From: Methylobacterium planeticum
GTDB taxonomy: Bacteria; Pseudomonadota; Alphaproteobacteria; Rhizobiales; Beijerinckiaceae
Length of the DNA: 33,324 nt
Direction of reading: 5' to 3'
NCBI RefSeq assembly: GCF_008806345.1
Contig: NZ_VZZJ01000039.1
Coordinates: forward strand, 1 to 33,324
The first letter of the stretch is position 1; each line of letters starts with the position of its first letter. Under the pieces are notes generated by a model, which was not told where the DNA came from, did no database searches, and saw only the letters and a program-made list of their open reading frames with translations. Below, one piece after another: positions 1 through 8,924 of the stretch. A program made the translations under genes and the position numbers.

Positions 1-105
1 CCTTTCCTCGCCCGGCTTACGGACAAGCCGGCCCAAGCGCCTCGATCGAAGCGGGAAGCCTGACCCCCCTCTGGCCAAGAGCAGACTTTTGCACCAGTCT
101 GGCTG

Positions 106-119
106 TATCCAATCGGATA
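106..119. promoter_or_regulatory. Short inverted repeat upstream of the DUF2325 gene
   Basis: TATCC and GGATA arms surround a 4-nt spacer, and the right arm runs into ATATAGC. It ends 19 nt before the GTG start. It could be an operator or a leader hairpin. The ATATAGC tail recurs at three other upstream palindromes in this window. Function is inferred only. Confidence 0.25.
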
Positions 120-137
120 TAGCCGACGGAGGTAGAC

Positions 138-1406
138 GTGGCACATGGTTCGCATCTCGACGGCGCTGCGTTGCGCGCTCTGACAGCCGGACGTGGCCAG
201 CCGGACTTCGTACTGACAAAGAGCGGCACACCCGCCGACAGGCCGCGCGACCGCATCTGGGAGCTTGCCGATAACCTGCACTGCTCGATCGTGGGCACCT
301 GCCTGACCAACGCGGAAGCGCGATCCCTCCTGGCCAAGCTCGGCGTGCCGGATGCCCGCACGATGAGCGAGCACAAGCTCCACGGGCAGGTCGTATACCT
401 CGCCGGACGACGCGACGGCGGTGCGAAGCTCCTGCAGAAGATGCTCGACCGCCGCCATGAGCGGGAGATCCGCCGCTTCGACACGGCACGCACGCTCGAG
501 GAGGTGCGGGCACTCTGGCGCGAGTCCCTCGAACGCGGTGAGATACCCGGCGCCTACTGGGCCGCGATTACCCATCCGGCGACCGATTGGGGGCTGGTGC
601 AGGACATCTTCGGCGAGGTGCACATGCTCTCGCATCTCGTCGGCCAATCGAACCGGGCCGACATCCGCCGCCTGCGCCAGCTCGAAGCGGACCTCAGTGA
701 GCGCGCCGAGACCATCGCCGCCCAGGAGCGGCGCATCCAAGAGCTCATGCACCAGCGGGATGCCCTGACTTCGCGCAACCGCACGATCGAGACCGCCCAC
801 GCCCTCGCCGCTGCGAGCGCGCCCGTCACCGAGGTGCCCTGCGAGACAAAGCGGAGCCTCGCACAGCGACTGGCCCGCGAGCAGGCACACGCCGAGGCCC
901 TGGAGGAGAAGGTCGCGGTTCTGACCCAGGCCTGCGGACGCCTCGGGGCCGATCTGGAGGCCGAGATCGGGCACCGCCGCGGCGCGGAGGCGGAACTGGC
1001 AGCCTGCGAAGACCTCTTGTCCGCGCAGCGGGACGACGGAGCCTTGGCTTCAGTGCAGACCACCTATCGCCTCGATGGACGCACGCTCCTGTATGTCGGT
1101 GGTCGGCCACGCCACGTGGCCAACCTGCGTCGCTTCGTGAAGAGCTGTGGCGGCCAACTCCTCAGCCACGACGGCGGCATGGAGGAGAGCCTGACCCTGC
1201 TGCCGGGCCTCATCGGGCAGAGCGACGTCGTGGTGTTCCCGGTCGATTGCGTCAGCCACGAGGCCACGAGCATGGCCAAGCGCTATTGCGAGGCTAGCCG
1301 GACGCTGTTTCTGCCCTTGCGCAGCGCCAGCCTCGCGAGCTTCGTCCACGCCGTGACGCGGATCATCGGGTGTGCCGACGACGCTCGATCGAGCCGAGCC
1401 GTTTGA
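138..1406 (+). CDS. DUF2325 domain-containing coiled-coil protein
   Basis: A 422-residue cytosolic protein with no signal peptide or membrane segment. The GTG start is chosen because GGAGG at 128-132 lies 5 nt before it; the ATG two codons later fits less well. Residues about 1-180 are a conserved-looking helical domain. Residues about 185-310 are rich in Glu, Arg, Ala and Leu with heptad-like spacing, consistent with a coiled coil. Residues about 318-415 match DUF2325: a start like LLYVGGRPRHVANL, a later hydrophobic strand DVVVFPVDCVSHEA, and a Cys-containing SMAKRYCEAS helix. DUF2325 proteins are of unknown function and often resemble nucleotide-binding folds. It stands alone, with about 320 bp to the next gene. 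The family call is by recognition; no role is claimed. Confidence 0.85.
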   Translation: MAHGSHLDGAALRALTAGRGQPDFVLTKSGTPADRPRDRIWELADNLHCSIVGTCLTNAEARSLLAKLGVPDARTMSEHKLHGQVVYLAGRRDGGAKLLQKMLDRRHEREIRRFDTARTLEEVRALWRESLERGEIPGAYWAAITHPATDWGLVQDIFGEVHMLSHLVGQSNRADIRRLRQLEADLSERAETIAAQERRIQELMHQRDALTSRNRTIETAHALAAASAPVTEVPCETKRSLAQRLAREQAHAEALEEKVAVLTQACGRLGADLEAEIGHRRGAEAELAACEDLLSAQRDDGALASVQTTYRLDGRTLLYVGGRPRHVANLRRFVKSCGGQLLSHDGGMEESLTLLPGLIGQSDVVVFPVDCVSHEATSMAKRYCEASRTLFLPLRSASLASFVHAVTRIIGCADDARSSRAV

Positions 1407-1731
1407 CCGGGGATGTCACAGGATGAACTGCTCCTTGCGTTCGAAATGCGTGAAACCGGCCTGTTCAGGCTCGCCATCGGGCTGATTCGCTCGTCTGGCT
1501 CGGCTCCGTCGGTCGGCGCGGATGTTTAAGCAAATTCGGTCCAGAGCGTCGCGCCCGGCGCGCCCGTCGAGCCTTTCAGAGCATCGGTCGCTGCATCCGG
1601 ACCGATCGCCTCGCGCTCGTGATGAACCCAACGAATCGAGCGGTTGAACGAGGGCGCTTCGCTCTCAAGCGCGGCTTGTGTGACGACGTCGTCCCCATGG
1701 ACCCGTGTTGTCCGAGAACAAGAGAATACCT
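1407..1731. other. Intergenic region without recognised gene
   Basis: About 325 bp between the DUF2325 gene and the lactonase-like gene. The open frames here have no family resemblance and poor start sites. It presumably holds the promoter of the downstream pair, but no clear -35/-10 pair stands out. Confidence 0.5.
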
Positions 1732-2760
1732 ATGAACAAATCGCTCGAAGACAATGTCCCTCCCAGATCGGATCGACCCATCGTGAGGCGTCGCTCGGTC
1801 TGGAAAGTATCGGGCATGATATGTCTCGGATTGGCCATCGCCATCTCGGACGCCGCGGCGGCCGAGGCTGAGTCAAGCTCCGTCGCCTTGCCGGGCGATG
1901 CAGTCTATCCCGAGAGCGTGACCGCCACGTCCGACGGCACGTTCTACGTCAGCAGCTTCGCGAGCGGTGGCGTCATCCGGGTTCGCCCCGGTGAGGCGCA
2001 GGGCGAGATCTGGATCAAGCCGGGGGCATTCGGCACACGCTCGACCTTCGGCGTGCTGGCGGACGAACGGTCGAACACGCTTTGGGTCTGTTCCAACGAC
2101 CTCTCCGCGCTGGGAGTGCCGGGACCCAGTGACGTTCCGGGAAGTGCCCTCAAGGCCTTCGATTTGAAGAGCGGCGAAGGTCGTCTCAGCATCCCGTTGC
2201 CCACACCCGCCCTCTGCAACGACATCGCGCTCGCACCGGACGGGACGGGCTATGTCACAAACACAGCAGCGCCGCAGATCCTGCGGCTCAAACCGGGCGA
2301 TCATGCCTTCGAGGTCTTCGCAACTGATCCCAGGTTCGGTCCGAACGGCAAGGGAGCCGGCCTCGACGGCATCGCCTTCGGCCAGGATGGCGACCTCTAC
2401 GTCAACACGTTCAGCAAAGCCGAATTGTTTCGCGTCGAAGTAAAGGACGGCGCGGCCGGACGGATCACACAACTGACGCCGTCGCGGGCGCTCAAGATGG
2501 CCGACGGCCTGCGTCCGGCCGGTGACGGCAGCTTCCTCATGGCGGAGGGCGGAGGCAGCCTGGACCGGGTCACGATCGTGGGCGACGCAGCCAAGATCGA
2601 GACGCTGCACGACGGCATCGCGGGTGGCGCGACCGGCGTTGCCAAGGTCGGAGACACGGCCTGGGTCACCGAGGGGCAGCTCGCTTACCTGCTCGATCCA
2701 TCCAAGAAGGGCGGCACGCCGCCCCTGCCGTTCCGCATCTTCCCCGTCCGGTTGAAATAA
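1732..2760 (+). CDS. Exported SMP-30/gluconolactonase-like beta-propeller protein
   Basis: 342 residues. Start ATG at 1732 follows a purine-rich AAGAG; an alternative start at 1705 has no better site. The N-terminus is a long leader with RRR at residues 19-21, a hydrophobic stretch at about 27-40 and an Ala-rich cleavage region near 41-46, so it is probably periplasmic and possibly Tat-exported. The rest has repeated blade-like units of the SMP-30/NHL type, for example VTATSDGTFYVSSF near residue 65 and DGIAFGQDGDLYVNTF near 220. Such proteins often hydrolyse sugar lactones. Only 51 bp separate it from a PQQ-type sugar dehydrogenase, which would make a lactone, so the two may act in sequence; this is inference. 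An NHL-like binding protein is the alternative. Confidence 0.75.
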   Translation: MNKSLEDNVPPRSDRPIVRRRSVWKVSGMICLGLAIAISDAAAAEAESSSVALPGDAVYPESVTATSDGTFYVSSFASGGVIRVRPGEAQGEIWIKPGAFGTRSTFGVLADERSNTLWVCSNDLSALGVPGPSDVPGSALKAFDLKSGEGRLSIPLPTPALCNDIALAPDGTGYVTNTAAPQILRLKPGDHAFEVFATDPRFGPNGKGAGLDGIAFGQDGDLYVNTFSKAELFRVEVKDGAAGRITQLTPSRALKMADGLRPAGDGSFLMAEGGGSLDRVTIVGDAAKIETLHDGIAGGATGVAKVGDTAWVTEGQLAYLLDPSKKGGTPPLPFRIFPVRLK

Positions 2761-2811
2761 GCCTGCTCCGAATACGCACCGAGCGACACACCCCTGTCAG
2801 GAGATCGCACC

Positions 2812-4617
2812 ATGCGCACTGCGTTCGCCCCTACCCCAGCGTTCCGCATTTGGCTGCCCGCCGGCACCTGTCTTGCCGCGCTCTCGCTTGCCGTCGCGGC
2901 ATCATCGGCTTTGGTCGATCATGCTCGGGCAGCAGATGATCACTCCTGCAAGGGCGATTCAGGCGGGATCACGTTGGCGCAGGGCTTCTGCGCCACGGTC
3001 TTCGCCAACAACATCGGACATGCACGCCACTTGGCCGTGGCAGCCGATGGAACAGTCTACGTGAATACCTGGAGCGGCCGGTATTACAAGAACAACGAGC
3101 TGCCCCCAGGTGGCTTCCTGGTCGCCCTGAAGGATCGGGATGGTGACGGTCGGGCCGAGGTGACGGAGCGCTTTGGAGAGAACGTCGCGGAAGGCGGCCA
3201 CGGCGGCACTGGCCTCGCCCTCTACAAGGACGCCGTCTACGCCGAGATCAACGACCGGATTATGCGTTATCCGATCGCCAAGGGCGAGGTCGCGCCAAAA
3301 GCCAACGGCGAGGTCGTCGTCTCCGGGCTACCGCTCACGGGTGATCACCCAATGCACCCGTTCCTGATCTCGCCGAATGGTGATCTCTTTGTCGATCTCG
3401 GATCAGCCACCAATGCGTGCGAGCAGAAGAACCGTATGCCGGGCTCGCCGGGCAACGATCCGTGCACCGAGAAGGAGACCCGCGGCGGCATCTGGCGCTA
3501 CGATGCCAACAAATCGGATCAGCGCTTCTCACCCGCCGAGCGCTACGCGTCCGGCATCCGAAACGGCGAAGGGATCGCGCTCGACGGCACGGGCCGGATC
3601 TTCGCGACCCAGCACGGACGCGACCAGCTTCACGAGAACTGGCCGGCCCTCTACACGGCCAAGCAGGGCTTCGAGCTGCCGGCCGAGGAGATCGTCGAGT
3701 TGAGGCCGGGCGGCGATTATGGCTGGCCGGAATGCTACTTCGATCCCGACCAGAAGAAGCTCGTGCTGGCGCCGGAATATGGCGGCGACGGCGGGAAAAA
3801 GGTCGGGCTCTGCGCCGAGCGGCTGGGTCCCGCCGCCGCCTTCCCGGCGCACTGGGCACCTAATGACCTCAAGTTCTATGTCGGTGAAGGCGGCTCCAGC
3901 CGCTTCCCGAAAGCCTATCAGGGAGGCGCCTTCGTGGCCTTCCACGGTTCCTGGAACCGGGCGCCAGGTCCTCAGGGCGGCTACAACGTGGTGTTCCAAC
4001 CCTTCAAGGACGGTCGGGCATCAGGCGAGTACGTAGTGTTTGCAGAGGAATTCGCGGGTGGCGTGAAGGAACCCGGCCGGGCCAAGTTCCGTCCCTCCGG
4101 CCTCGCGATCGGCCCGGACGGTGCGCTCTTCATCTCCGACGATGTGAATGGGCGGATCTGGCGGGTCACCTACGAGGGCGGAGATCCAAGCGCGAAGGTC
4201 ACGGCCGCTCCCACGCCGCAAGTACGGTCGACGAGCGCGCGTCAGGAGATGCCGCCGGAAGGCATCCACGCCGATGCCGGGCGTCGCGTGGCCGAGCTCC
4301 CGGTGCCACCGGGCGCCACCAAGCAGCAGGTCGCCCTGGGTGAGCGCGTCTTTCACGGCGAGGTCGGGGGAGCGACCTGCGGCGGTTGCCACGGTTCTGA
4401 TGCGGCGGGTTCACCGGTTGGAGCCGACCTGACGAGCGGCAAGTACTTGTGGAGCGACGGCAGCCTCAAAGGCATCGAGGACACGATCGCGAACGGCGTG
4501 CCTGAGCCGAAGGAGCATGGCGGAGTCATGCCGCCGATGGGCGGCGTGCAACTCTCCGAGGCTGACCTGAAAGCGGTGGCGGCCTACGCTTGGGCGGTGG
4601 GTCACAAGCTGCGCTGA
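2812..4617 (+). CDS. Exported PQQ-dependent sugar dehydrogenase fused to cytochrome c
   Basis: 601 residues with a Sec-type leader ending near ARA at about residue 41; AGGAG lies 8 nt before the start. Residues about 50-460 match the soluble-glucose/aldose dehydrogenase (L-sorbosone dehydrogenase-like) propeller: SGIRNGEG (Arg-Asn pair typical of the PQQ pocket), QHGRDQLHENWP, GGDYGWPECYF, and a His-Pro strand near residue 182. Residues about 500-601 form a class I cytochrome c domain with CGGCH at 523-527 and a likely axial Met in the VMPPMGG segment (Met573 or Met576). The fusion suggests electrons pass from PQQH2 directly to the attached heme and on to the respiratory chain. It is probably co-transcribed with the preceding lactonase-like gene. 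The substrate cannot be read from sequence. Confidence 0.85.
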   Translation: MRTAFAPTPAFRIWLPAGTCLAALSLAVAASSALVDHARAADDHSCKGDSGGITLAQGFCATVFANNIGHARHLAVAADGTVYVNTWSGRYYKNNELPPGGFLVALKDRDGDGRAEVTERFGENVAEGGHGGTGLALYKDAVYAEINDRIMRYPIAKGEVAPKANGEVVVSGLPLTGDHPMHPFLISPNGDLFVDLGSATNACEQKNRMPGSPGNDPCTEKETRGGIWRYDANKSDQRFSPAERYASGIRNGEGIALDGTGRIFATQHGRDQLHENWPALYTAKQGFELPAEEIVELRPGGDYGWPECYFDPDQKKLVLAPEYGGDGGKKVGLCAERLGPAAAFPAHWAPNDLKFYVGEGGSSRFPKAYQGGAFVAFHGSWNRAPGPQGGYNVVFQPFKDGRASGEYVVFAEEFAGGVKEPGRAKFRPSGLAIGPDGALFISDDVNGRIWRVTYEGGDPSAKVTAAPTPQVRSTSARQEMPPEGIHADAGRRVAELPVPPGATKQQVALGERVFHGEVGGATCGGCHGSDAAGSPVGADLTSGKYLWSDGSLKGIEDTIANGVPEPKEHGGVMPPMGGVQLSEADLKAVAAYAWAVGHKLR

Positions 4618-4977
4618 GACGTCTTTCGTCGACTCGGAGAGCCGACGCTCGACGACCGTTTAAGAATCCAGGAACATATCCGGTTCGATGTATCCACGCA
4701 GCTACATCGCTCGATCTCGGCTCGCCGTATGACTGCCGCCAGCTCGTGCTGTGAGACCCGCGGGCCTACTCAGCGGCGCGCCTATGCAAATCGGCGCGCC
4801 GCTCCTTCTCTCGATGTAGAGGTGATTTTCTCGCGATGACCGCCGCAGAGAGGCGTGGATCGGGCAGTGGTCCCGTACCATCAGAGTGCCGCGTTACTTC
4901 GACACTGTGCATGGTCGTGGATGACCTGCGTGCAATTGACCTAACTGAATTTTCAATTTCGATCTCAAGGCATTGCT
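4618..4977. other. Intergenic region without recognised gene
   Basis: About 360 bp. Apart from the hairpin at its left end I see nothing convincing. Long antisense frames cross it but lack family features and plausible starts. Confidence 0.45.
4626..4655 (+). terminator. Possible terminator hairpin after the PQQ dehydrogenase gene
   Basis: TCGTCGA and TCGACGA arms enclose an inner TCGG/CCGA pairing 8 nt after the stop codon. Only a short T run (CCGTTTAAG) follows, so it is a weak candidate. Confidence 0.4.
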
Positions 4978-5226
4978 TCACCTTGTGGGTGACGAGGGCT
5001 CCTCCGTCTCCTCGATCAGCAAAGCGTCGGGATCCTCCCTGAACCCGCTCATCCCGGCATCGGGCACCGGCGATGCCGGCGTGCCGAAGGGGTGGGTGGG
5101 ATAGGCCTGCTCGAACTTGGCGCGCGCCTCGTCGACATCGCCAGCCTTGATTGTCAGCACAGGCGCGGTCACCAGCGGCCAGCGCGGATCTGCAGGATCT
5201 CTCGGCTTCACGGCGTACCAAGGCAT
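4978..5226 (-). CDS. Small hypothetical protein, acidic C-terminus
   Basis: 82 residues beginning MPWYAVKPRDPADPRWPL. This start is preferred over one 12 codons upstream because the protein-like composition begins here. Residues about 20-45 (VLTIKAGDVDEARAKFEQAYP) look like a folded alpha/beta element, and the tail is Glu/Ser/Pro rich. Codon positions show the strong third-base GC expected of real genes here, unlike the opposite frames. No family is recognised. It is isolated from neighbours on both sides. Confidence 0.55.
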   Translation of the reverse strand: MPWYAVKPRDPADPRWPLVTAPVLTIKAGDVDEARAKFEQAYPTHPFGTPASPVPDAGMSGFREDPDALLIEETEEPSSPTR

Positions 5227-5632
5227 GTCGTCTCGCAGTTCCGGTGTTCGTTGATCGTGCACTCATGCGCCTCGGCAGATGAAACGGAGGGAACAATCGA
5301 CCCGTTCCACCGACGCTATCGCCTCGTGCCGTCGCTGCTCGGGCCTGAAGTTGCGGCGATCTGTGCTGATTGAGCGACCCCTTCAAGGGTGTGAAGCCAA
5401 GTCCGACGCGGGCGAACGCCCCGACGCCCACGCGTCCCGGTTACGTCAGAACACGAGCCAATGCCGTTCACGCATACCGCGCTGGTAGCCGGAACTCTAA
5501 AAAAACGATATATCACGCTATATATAGCGCGGCGTCGATATGGCCGGGCGGAGAAACGTTCCGAGGTACGACGATGACGCTGAGCCCTCTCCCCTCGCGG
5601 CAAGCCATGCAGCCCTCTGGGGAATGTGCGTG
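5227..5632. other. Intergenic region with an AT-rich palindrome
   Basis: About 400 bp without a convincing gene. It contains an unusually AT-rich island near 5498-5530 in an otherwise GC-rich region, which may be the promoter of the gene starting at 5633. Confidence 0.4.
5516..5529. promoter_or_regulatory. Perfect AT-rich palindrome CGCTATATATAGCG
   Basis: A perfect 14-bp palindrome in an AT-rich patch, preceded by ACGATATATC. It lies about 104 bp before the start at 5633. A dimeric regulator site is the obvious possibility; related ATATAGCG half-sites occur at 10634-10657 and 10850-10871. Confidence 0.4.
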
Positions 5633-5995
5633 ATGGCTAAGAAGCTTGTTGCGAACACGCATTACCGTCTTCGGCTTCTGGCGGAGCGGCCCCGCTCATA
5701 CGTGCCGGACGACAGGTATGCCATGCAATTGGAGAGGCTGGGACTAGCCAGTCGGACCGGCTCTGTCGATGCACGGCGCGCTCAAGTCGAATGGACGATT
5801 ACCGACGCTGGACGAGCCGCCCTCCTGCAAAGAGAGGCTGACAACGTGCTCGGCGAGCGTAGCGAGGCGTCGGGACTCGCCTTATTCAAAGGGGCTCGAG
5901 ACGCCAAGTTCCCGTTTGAGCCGCGGGATCAAGATTCTCACGCATTCAAGTCGCGGGGCTGTTCGGCCGCCGCCGTCACGCGAGGATTGGTCTAG
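5633..5995 (+). CDS. Hypothetical protein with winged-helix-like segment
   Basis: 120 residues from ATG at 5633 (MAKKLVANTHYRL). An upstream in-frame start at 5540 would add an unconvincing 31-residue extension. Residues about 20-65 read as a helix, the turn LERLGLASR, a variable loop and VEWTITDAGRAAL, which resembles the recognition-helix and wing end of MarR/PadR-type winged helices. The rest is Arg/Ser rich and may be out of its original frame or unstructured. A DNA-binding role is only suggested. Alternatively it is a truncated regulator. It has no operon partner. Confidence 0.45.
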   Translation: MAKKLVANTHYRLRLLAERPRSYVPDDRYAMQLERLGLASRTGSVDARRAQVEWTITDAGRAALLQREADNVLGERSEASGLALFKGARDAKFPFEPRDQDSHAFKSRGCSAAAVTRGLV

Positions 5996-6350
5996 TTTCA
6001 CGGTGTGGGCGCCGATCAGACCCTGGAAGGACTGGCCTGCATGGAGGCGCCTGACACCACTGATGCGTCATTGCTGTACAAATCACCTATGACTCGACCG
6101 TCATTCCAGATGGGCAATCTCCTAAATCTATTCCTCGAACGTGTCGCTCCACCGCCTGCTCAGGTCACCCAGCCACGCGTAGCGACCAACGATCGTGACA
6201 TTCCGATCATAAGAGGTGTGTTCAAATCAACCGCATGGATTAAGGCGAGCAACGTTCGAGATCAGTCACTCTTGGTCTCATGGTTCCATCCGGTTCACTC
6301 TCATCGCCCACGCAGCTATCGATCATCTTCGAGATACAGGCGAAACCTCA
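5996..6350. other. Intergenic region without recognised gene
   Basis: About 355 bp. A 118-codon frame at 6005-6361 exists, but its composition is not gene-like and it has no good start. No repeat or RNA gene was seen. Confidence 0.4.
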
Positions 6351-6668
6351 ATGGAGCATGATGTGCGCAGCCAGCGATCTCAGGCGCCTACCTCGGACGG
6401 CGACGTGATCTTCGATCCGCTGGCTTCTGTGATCGAGGCTGCTCTGGTGGCTTATTGGCCCGACTGGAATAGGGGATCCACGCGCAGCGCAGCCCTCACT
6501 GCGGCTCATCGCAAGCGGATGCGGGCGGCTATTGAGGTGGCGTTGCGAGCGTCCGCCTCGGACTCCCCTCCCGGATTGCGCCTTGCGGCTTGCGACTCTG
6601 CCGTGAGGCGAGGATTGACGCCGCCCATGACGGCTTTGCCCACTTCATGTCGTGAGCGCCGAACCTGA
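6351..6668 (+). CDS. Small hypothetical helical protein
   Basis: 105 residues from ATG at 6351 (MEHDVRSQRSQAPTSDGDVIFDP). The middle, IEAALVAYWPDWNRGSTRSAALTAAHRKRMRAAIEVAL, reads like a genuine amphipathic helical domain, while the last 40 residues are less protein-like. There is no signal peptide, no membrane segment and no family I recognise. The longer frame starting at 6216 adds residues that look non-coding. The gene could be intact or could have lost its original C-terminus. Confidence 0.4.
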   Translation: MEHDVRSQRSQAPTSDGDVIFDPLASVIEAALVAYWPDWNRGSTRSAALTAAHRKRMRAAIEVALRASASDSPPGLRLAACDSAVRRGLTPPMTALPTSCRERRT

Positions 6669-6920
6669 GATTTCTGCGCGCCTCCTTCGGACGCCTGACG
6701 GGTGTGACGTCGACACTTCGGCCACACGGCTCCTGCGGTGTGAACGGAGGGCATGCCGGTCATGCGCTGGAGTGGTCGGCAAGCTGGGTACCGAACGATG
6801 GGCTCAGTTCTACCTACGACACGGCCGCCGTTACAGGAAACGGGACAATGAGCCGAGGCCCCGATGAGCCCGGTCCGAATGCCGACTCCTTAGAACGCCG
6901 AGCGAGAGCAGGGAGAGCAG

Positions 6921-7283
6921 ATGAATTTGCAAGGTCAAGCCGTTGCCGATCTATGGGATCAGACATTCAACAGGGGGGACACCGACGAGTTGGGCAAGCT
7001 CTACAGTGCCGACGGACAGGTGATCCCAGCAGGAGGATCGCCGGTTCGGGGCACCGAGAGTATCGCGGCGTTCTTTGCCGACCTGCGGGCCAAGGGTTTC
7101 AAGGATCATAAAATTACGGTTCAGGATACCTCGACGAGGGCCGAAACCCTGATCCTTACCGGCCTCTGGCACCTGACCGGTCCGGCTGAGAGCGGACAGG
7201 CGCAGAGCTACGGCGGCAACTGGGTGAATGTCCTGGAACGCCGCGGTGATCGTTGGCTCACCTTGCTTCACACGTGGAATTGA
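6921..7283 (+). CDS. NTF2/SnoaL-like (SgcJ/EcaC-type) small protein
   Basis: 120 residues, preceded by GGGAGAG. It begins with an AVADLWDQTFNRGD helix and continues LGKLYSADGQVIPAGGSPVRGTESIAAFFADL, the usual start of the cone-shaped NTF2 fold as seen in SgcJ/EcaC and DUF4440 proteins. The end, NWVNVLERRGDRWLTLLHTWN, matches the long closing strands. The length fits a single domain, and there is no signal peptide. Such proteins range from isomerases and hydrolases to small-ligand carriers, so the activity is unknown. It is monocistronic and followed by a strong hairpin. Confidence 0.8.
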   Translation: MNLQGQAVADLWDQTFNRGDTDELGKLYSADGQVIPAGGSPVRGTESIAAFFADLRAKGFKDHKITVQDTSTRAETLILTGLWHLTGPAESGQAQSYGGNWVNVLERRGDRWLTLLHTWN

Positions 7284-7302
7284 GCAGATCGAACCACCGT
7301 GC

Positions 7303-7327
7303 GACTGGGCCGGCATCCGGCCCAGTC
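7303..7327 (+). terminator. Strong 11-bp hairpin after the SnoaL-like gene
   Basis: GACTGGGCCGG and its exact complement flank a 3-nt CAT loop, 19 nt after the stop codon. The stem is very stable, though no U tract follows. It most likely ends transcription of the SnoaL-like gene. Confidence 0.6.
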
Positions 7328-7525
7328 CGATCCTGCTTGGTCACGTAGATTCAGGCTACAACGCGGTGAGCGCATCGAACTGAGAGGACACAGCCGGGGA
7401 ACGTACCGGTCAGACCGTTAGTGAATTAAGGTCCGGTCAGATTAGTGCACAGTCGATGACCATGGCGAAGGATTGGCTGTCTTCGACGAATAATAGCGAT
7501 CATCGCATCGAGCCCCATTGTTGTC

Positions 7526-8503
7526 ATGCTGGTCCGGCATCTCTCCTATTTCGTTACGCTCGCGCGGGAGCAGCATTTCGCTCGTGCCGCGCAGGCTTGC
7601 AACGTCACGCAATCCACGCTCTCCGCGGCGCTCCGCAAGCTGGAAGAAGATCTTCAGGTCGCCCTCGTCGTGCGGAACCAGCGCTTCGTCGGCCTCACCG
7701 TCGAGGGTGAGCATCTCCTCGCATGGGCAAAGCAGATCCTCATCGACTACGACAGCCTGCGGGAGGACCTGTCCGGCCTCCGGACCGGCCTCACGGGCAC
7801 GTTGCGGCTGGGTGTCATCCCGGCAGCGATGGGAGCGGTCGGCTTTCTCACCACGCACTTTCGGGCGGTGCATCCCGACGCCTGTGTCGAGATTCGCTCG
7901 CTGTCCTCGCGCGAAATTCAGAAGGGACTCGACGGATTCGAGATCGAGGCCGGCCTGACCTATCTGGAAAATGAGCCGCTCGACCGCGTGCGGCGCGTGC
8001 CGCTCTACCATGAGCGCTATATTCTGGCGATGCGCTCCGATCACCCACTCGCCGCTGAAGTGAAGGTGACCTGGGCTCAGGCCTGTGCCCAGCGCCTCTG
8101 CCTTCTGAGCGAGGACATGCAGAACCGCCGTATCCTCGACGGCCTTGCGGCGACCTTCGGTCTCGTGTTGCGCCCGACCGTCGTGAGCAACTCGTTCCTC
8201 GGAGTTTGCGCGCACCTGCGCGAGGGCGGCTATGTCAGTATCGTTCCTCAGACCTTCCGGCATCTGTTCGGTGGCACCGAAGCGCTCGTAATGCGTGACT
8301 TGGCCGAACCGACACCACACCAGGCGGTCGGGCTGGTTCTATCGGAGCGCGATCCCTTACCGCCCATGGCGGCAGCCCTTCTGCGCACCACACTGGATGC
8401 ATCCTTCGCGGCGACCGTTGAAGCTGCGGAACGTCGCGCTCGTCTCACAATCGGCAACGTTGATCCACGACATTCGACGTTTTCATTTGATGCCGAAAGC
8501 TGA
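7526..8503 (+). CDS. LysR-family transcriptional regulator (fdh-linked)
   Basis: 325 residues. The N-terminal winged helix is clear: MLVRHLSYFVTLAREQHFARAAQACNVTQSTLSAALRKLEEDL, residues 1-44. It is followed by the linker helix and an effector-binding domain starting near residue 90 (GTLRLGVIPA), with RSDHPLA at about 170. The length is typical for the family. A broken formate dehydrogenase start lies 155 bp downstream on the same strand. The same order, regulator remnant then fdh, occurs at 15.7 kb, so this protein probably controlled, or still controls, fdh. That target is inference from context. It is the only intact LysR gene in the window. Its ATG lacks a strong ribosome site. Confidence 0.92.
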   Translation: MLVRHLSYFVTLAREQHFARAAQACNVTQSTLSAALRKLEEDLQVALVVRNQRFVGLTVEGEHLLAWAKQILIDYDSLREDLSGLRTGLTGTLRLGVIPAAMGAVGFLTTHFRAVHPDACVEIRSLSSREIQKGLDGFEIEAGLTYLENEPLDRVRRVPLYHERYILAMRSDHPLAAEVKVTWAQACAQRLCLLSEDMQNRRILDGLAATFGLVLRPTVVSNSFLGVCAHLREGGYVSIVPQTFRHLFGGTEALVMRDLAEPTPHQAVGLVLSERDPLPPMAAALLRTTLDASFAATVEAAERRARLTIGNVDPRHSTFSFDAES

Positions 8504-8658
8504 AGCACCTGGGCGCTGCCTGGCCGCCTTCCGCTAAACGACAGAACCCAGAAGCTCATGGGGAGGGAAAGCGTCCGACGATGCGAACTGTTCGCGTTCT
8601 GCGGCCTATGATGCGCGGATGACTGCGTGCCCTTGCTAGTCGCAACAGGCTCGGAAGC

Positions 8659-8909
8659 GCGGCCAAGGTCGTCCTCGTTTCCGAGCACGATCCGATTGAC
8701 AGGTATTCGACGAGCTATGCCCACGACAACCGCCGAAGATCGAGCACTATCCCGACCGACAGATGCTGCTGACACCAACAGCCATCGACGTCCAGCCCGG
8801 CACGTTCCTCGGCAGCGTCTCGGGCGAATTGGACCCGCGCCTCTACCTTGAGGGGCTCGGCCACGAGCTCGTCGCTACCTCATCCAAGGACGGTGCCGGC
8901 TCCGAGCGC
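8659..8909 (+). pseudogene. 5' fragment of a second NAD-formate dehydrogenase gene
   Basis: Aligns base for base with the first 250 bp of the intact fdh at 16069. The start codon is lost: GCG GCC AAG stands where ATG GCC AAG is expected. One base is deleted near 8728, shifting the frame. After the shift the reading resumes as TPTAIDVQPGTFLGSVSGEL, against TPKAIDFQPGTLLGSVSGEL in the intact protein. Homology stops exactly at the IS66 insertion, and no further fdh sequence is visible beyond the element at 10267. It covers about 83 of 395 codons, with neither NAD-binding nor catalytic residues. It cannot be functional. Confidence 0.88.
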
Positions 8910-8924
8910 GTAATTACCCACGCC
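8902..8924 (+). repeat. Left target duplication and inverted repeat of the IS66 element
   Basis: The target duplicate CCGAGCGC (8902-8909) is followed by the terminal repeat GTAATTACCCACGCC (8910-8924). Both are matched exactly at the right end. Confidence 0.93.

Noticed and set aside
4766..5431. 221-codon minus-strand frame
   Set aside because: It overlaps the more convincing 82-residue gene in another frame and is rich in Arg/Ser without domains.
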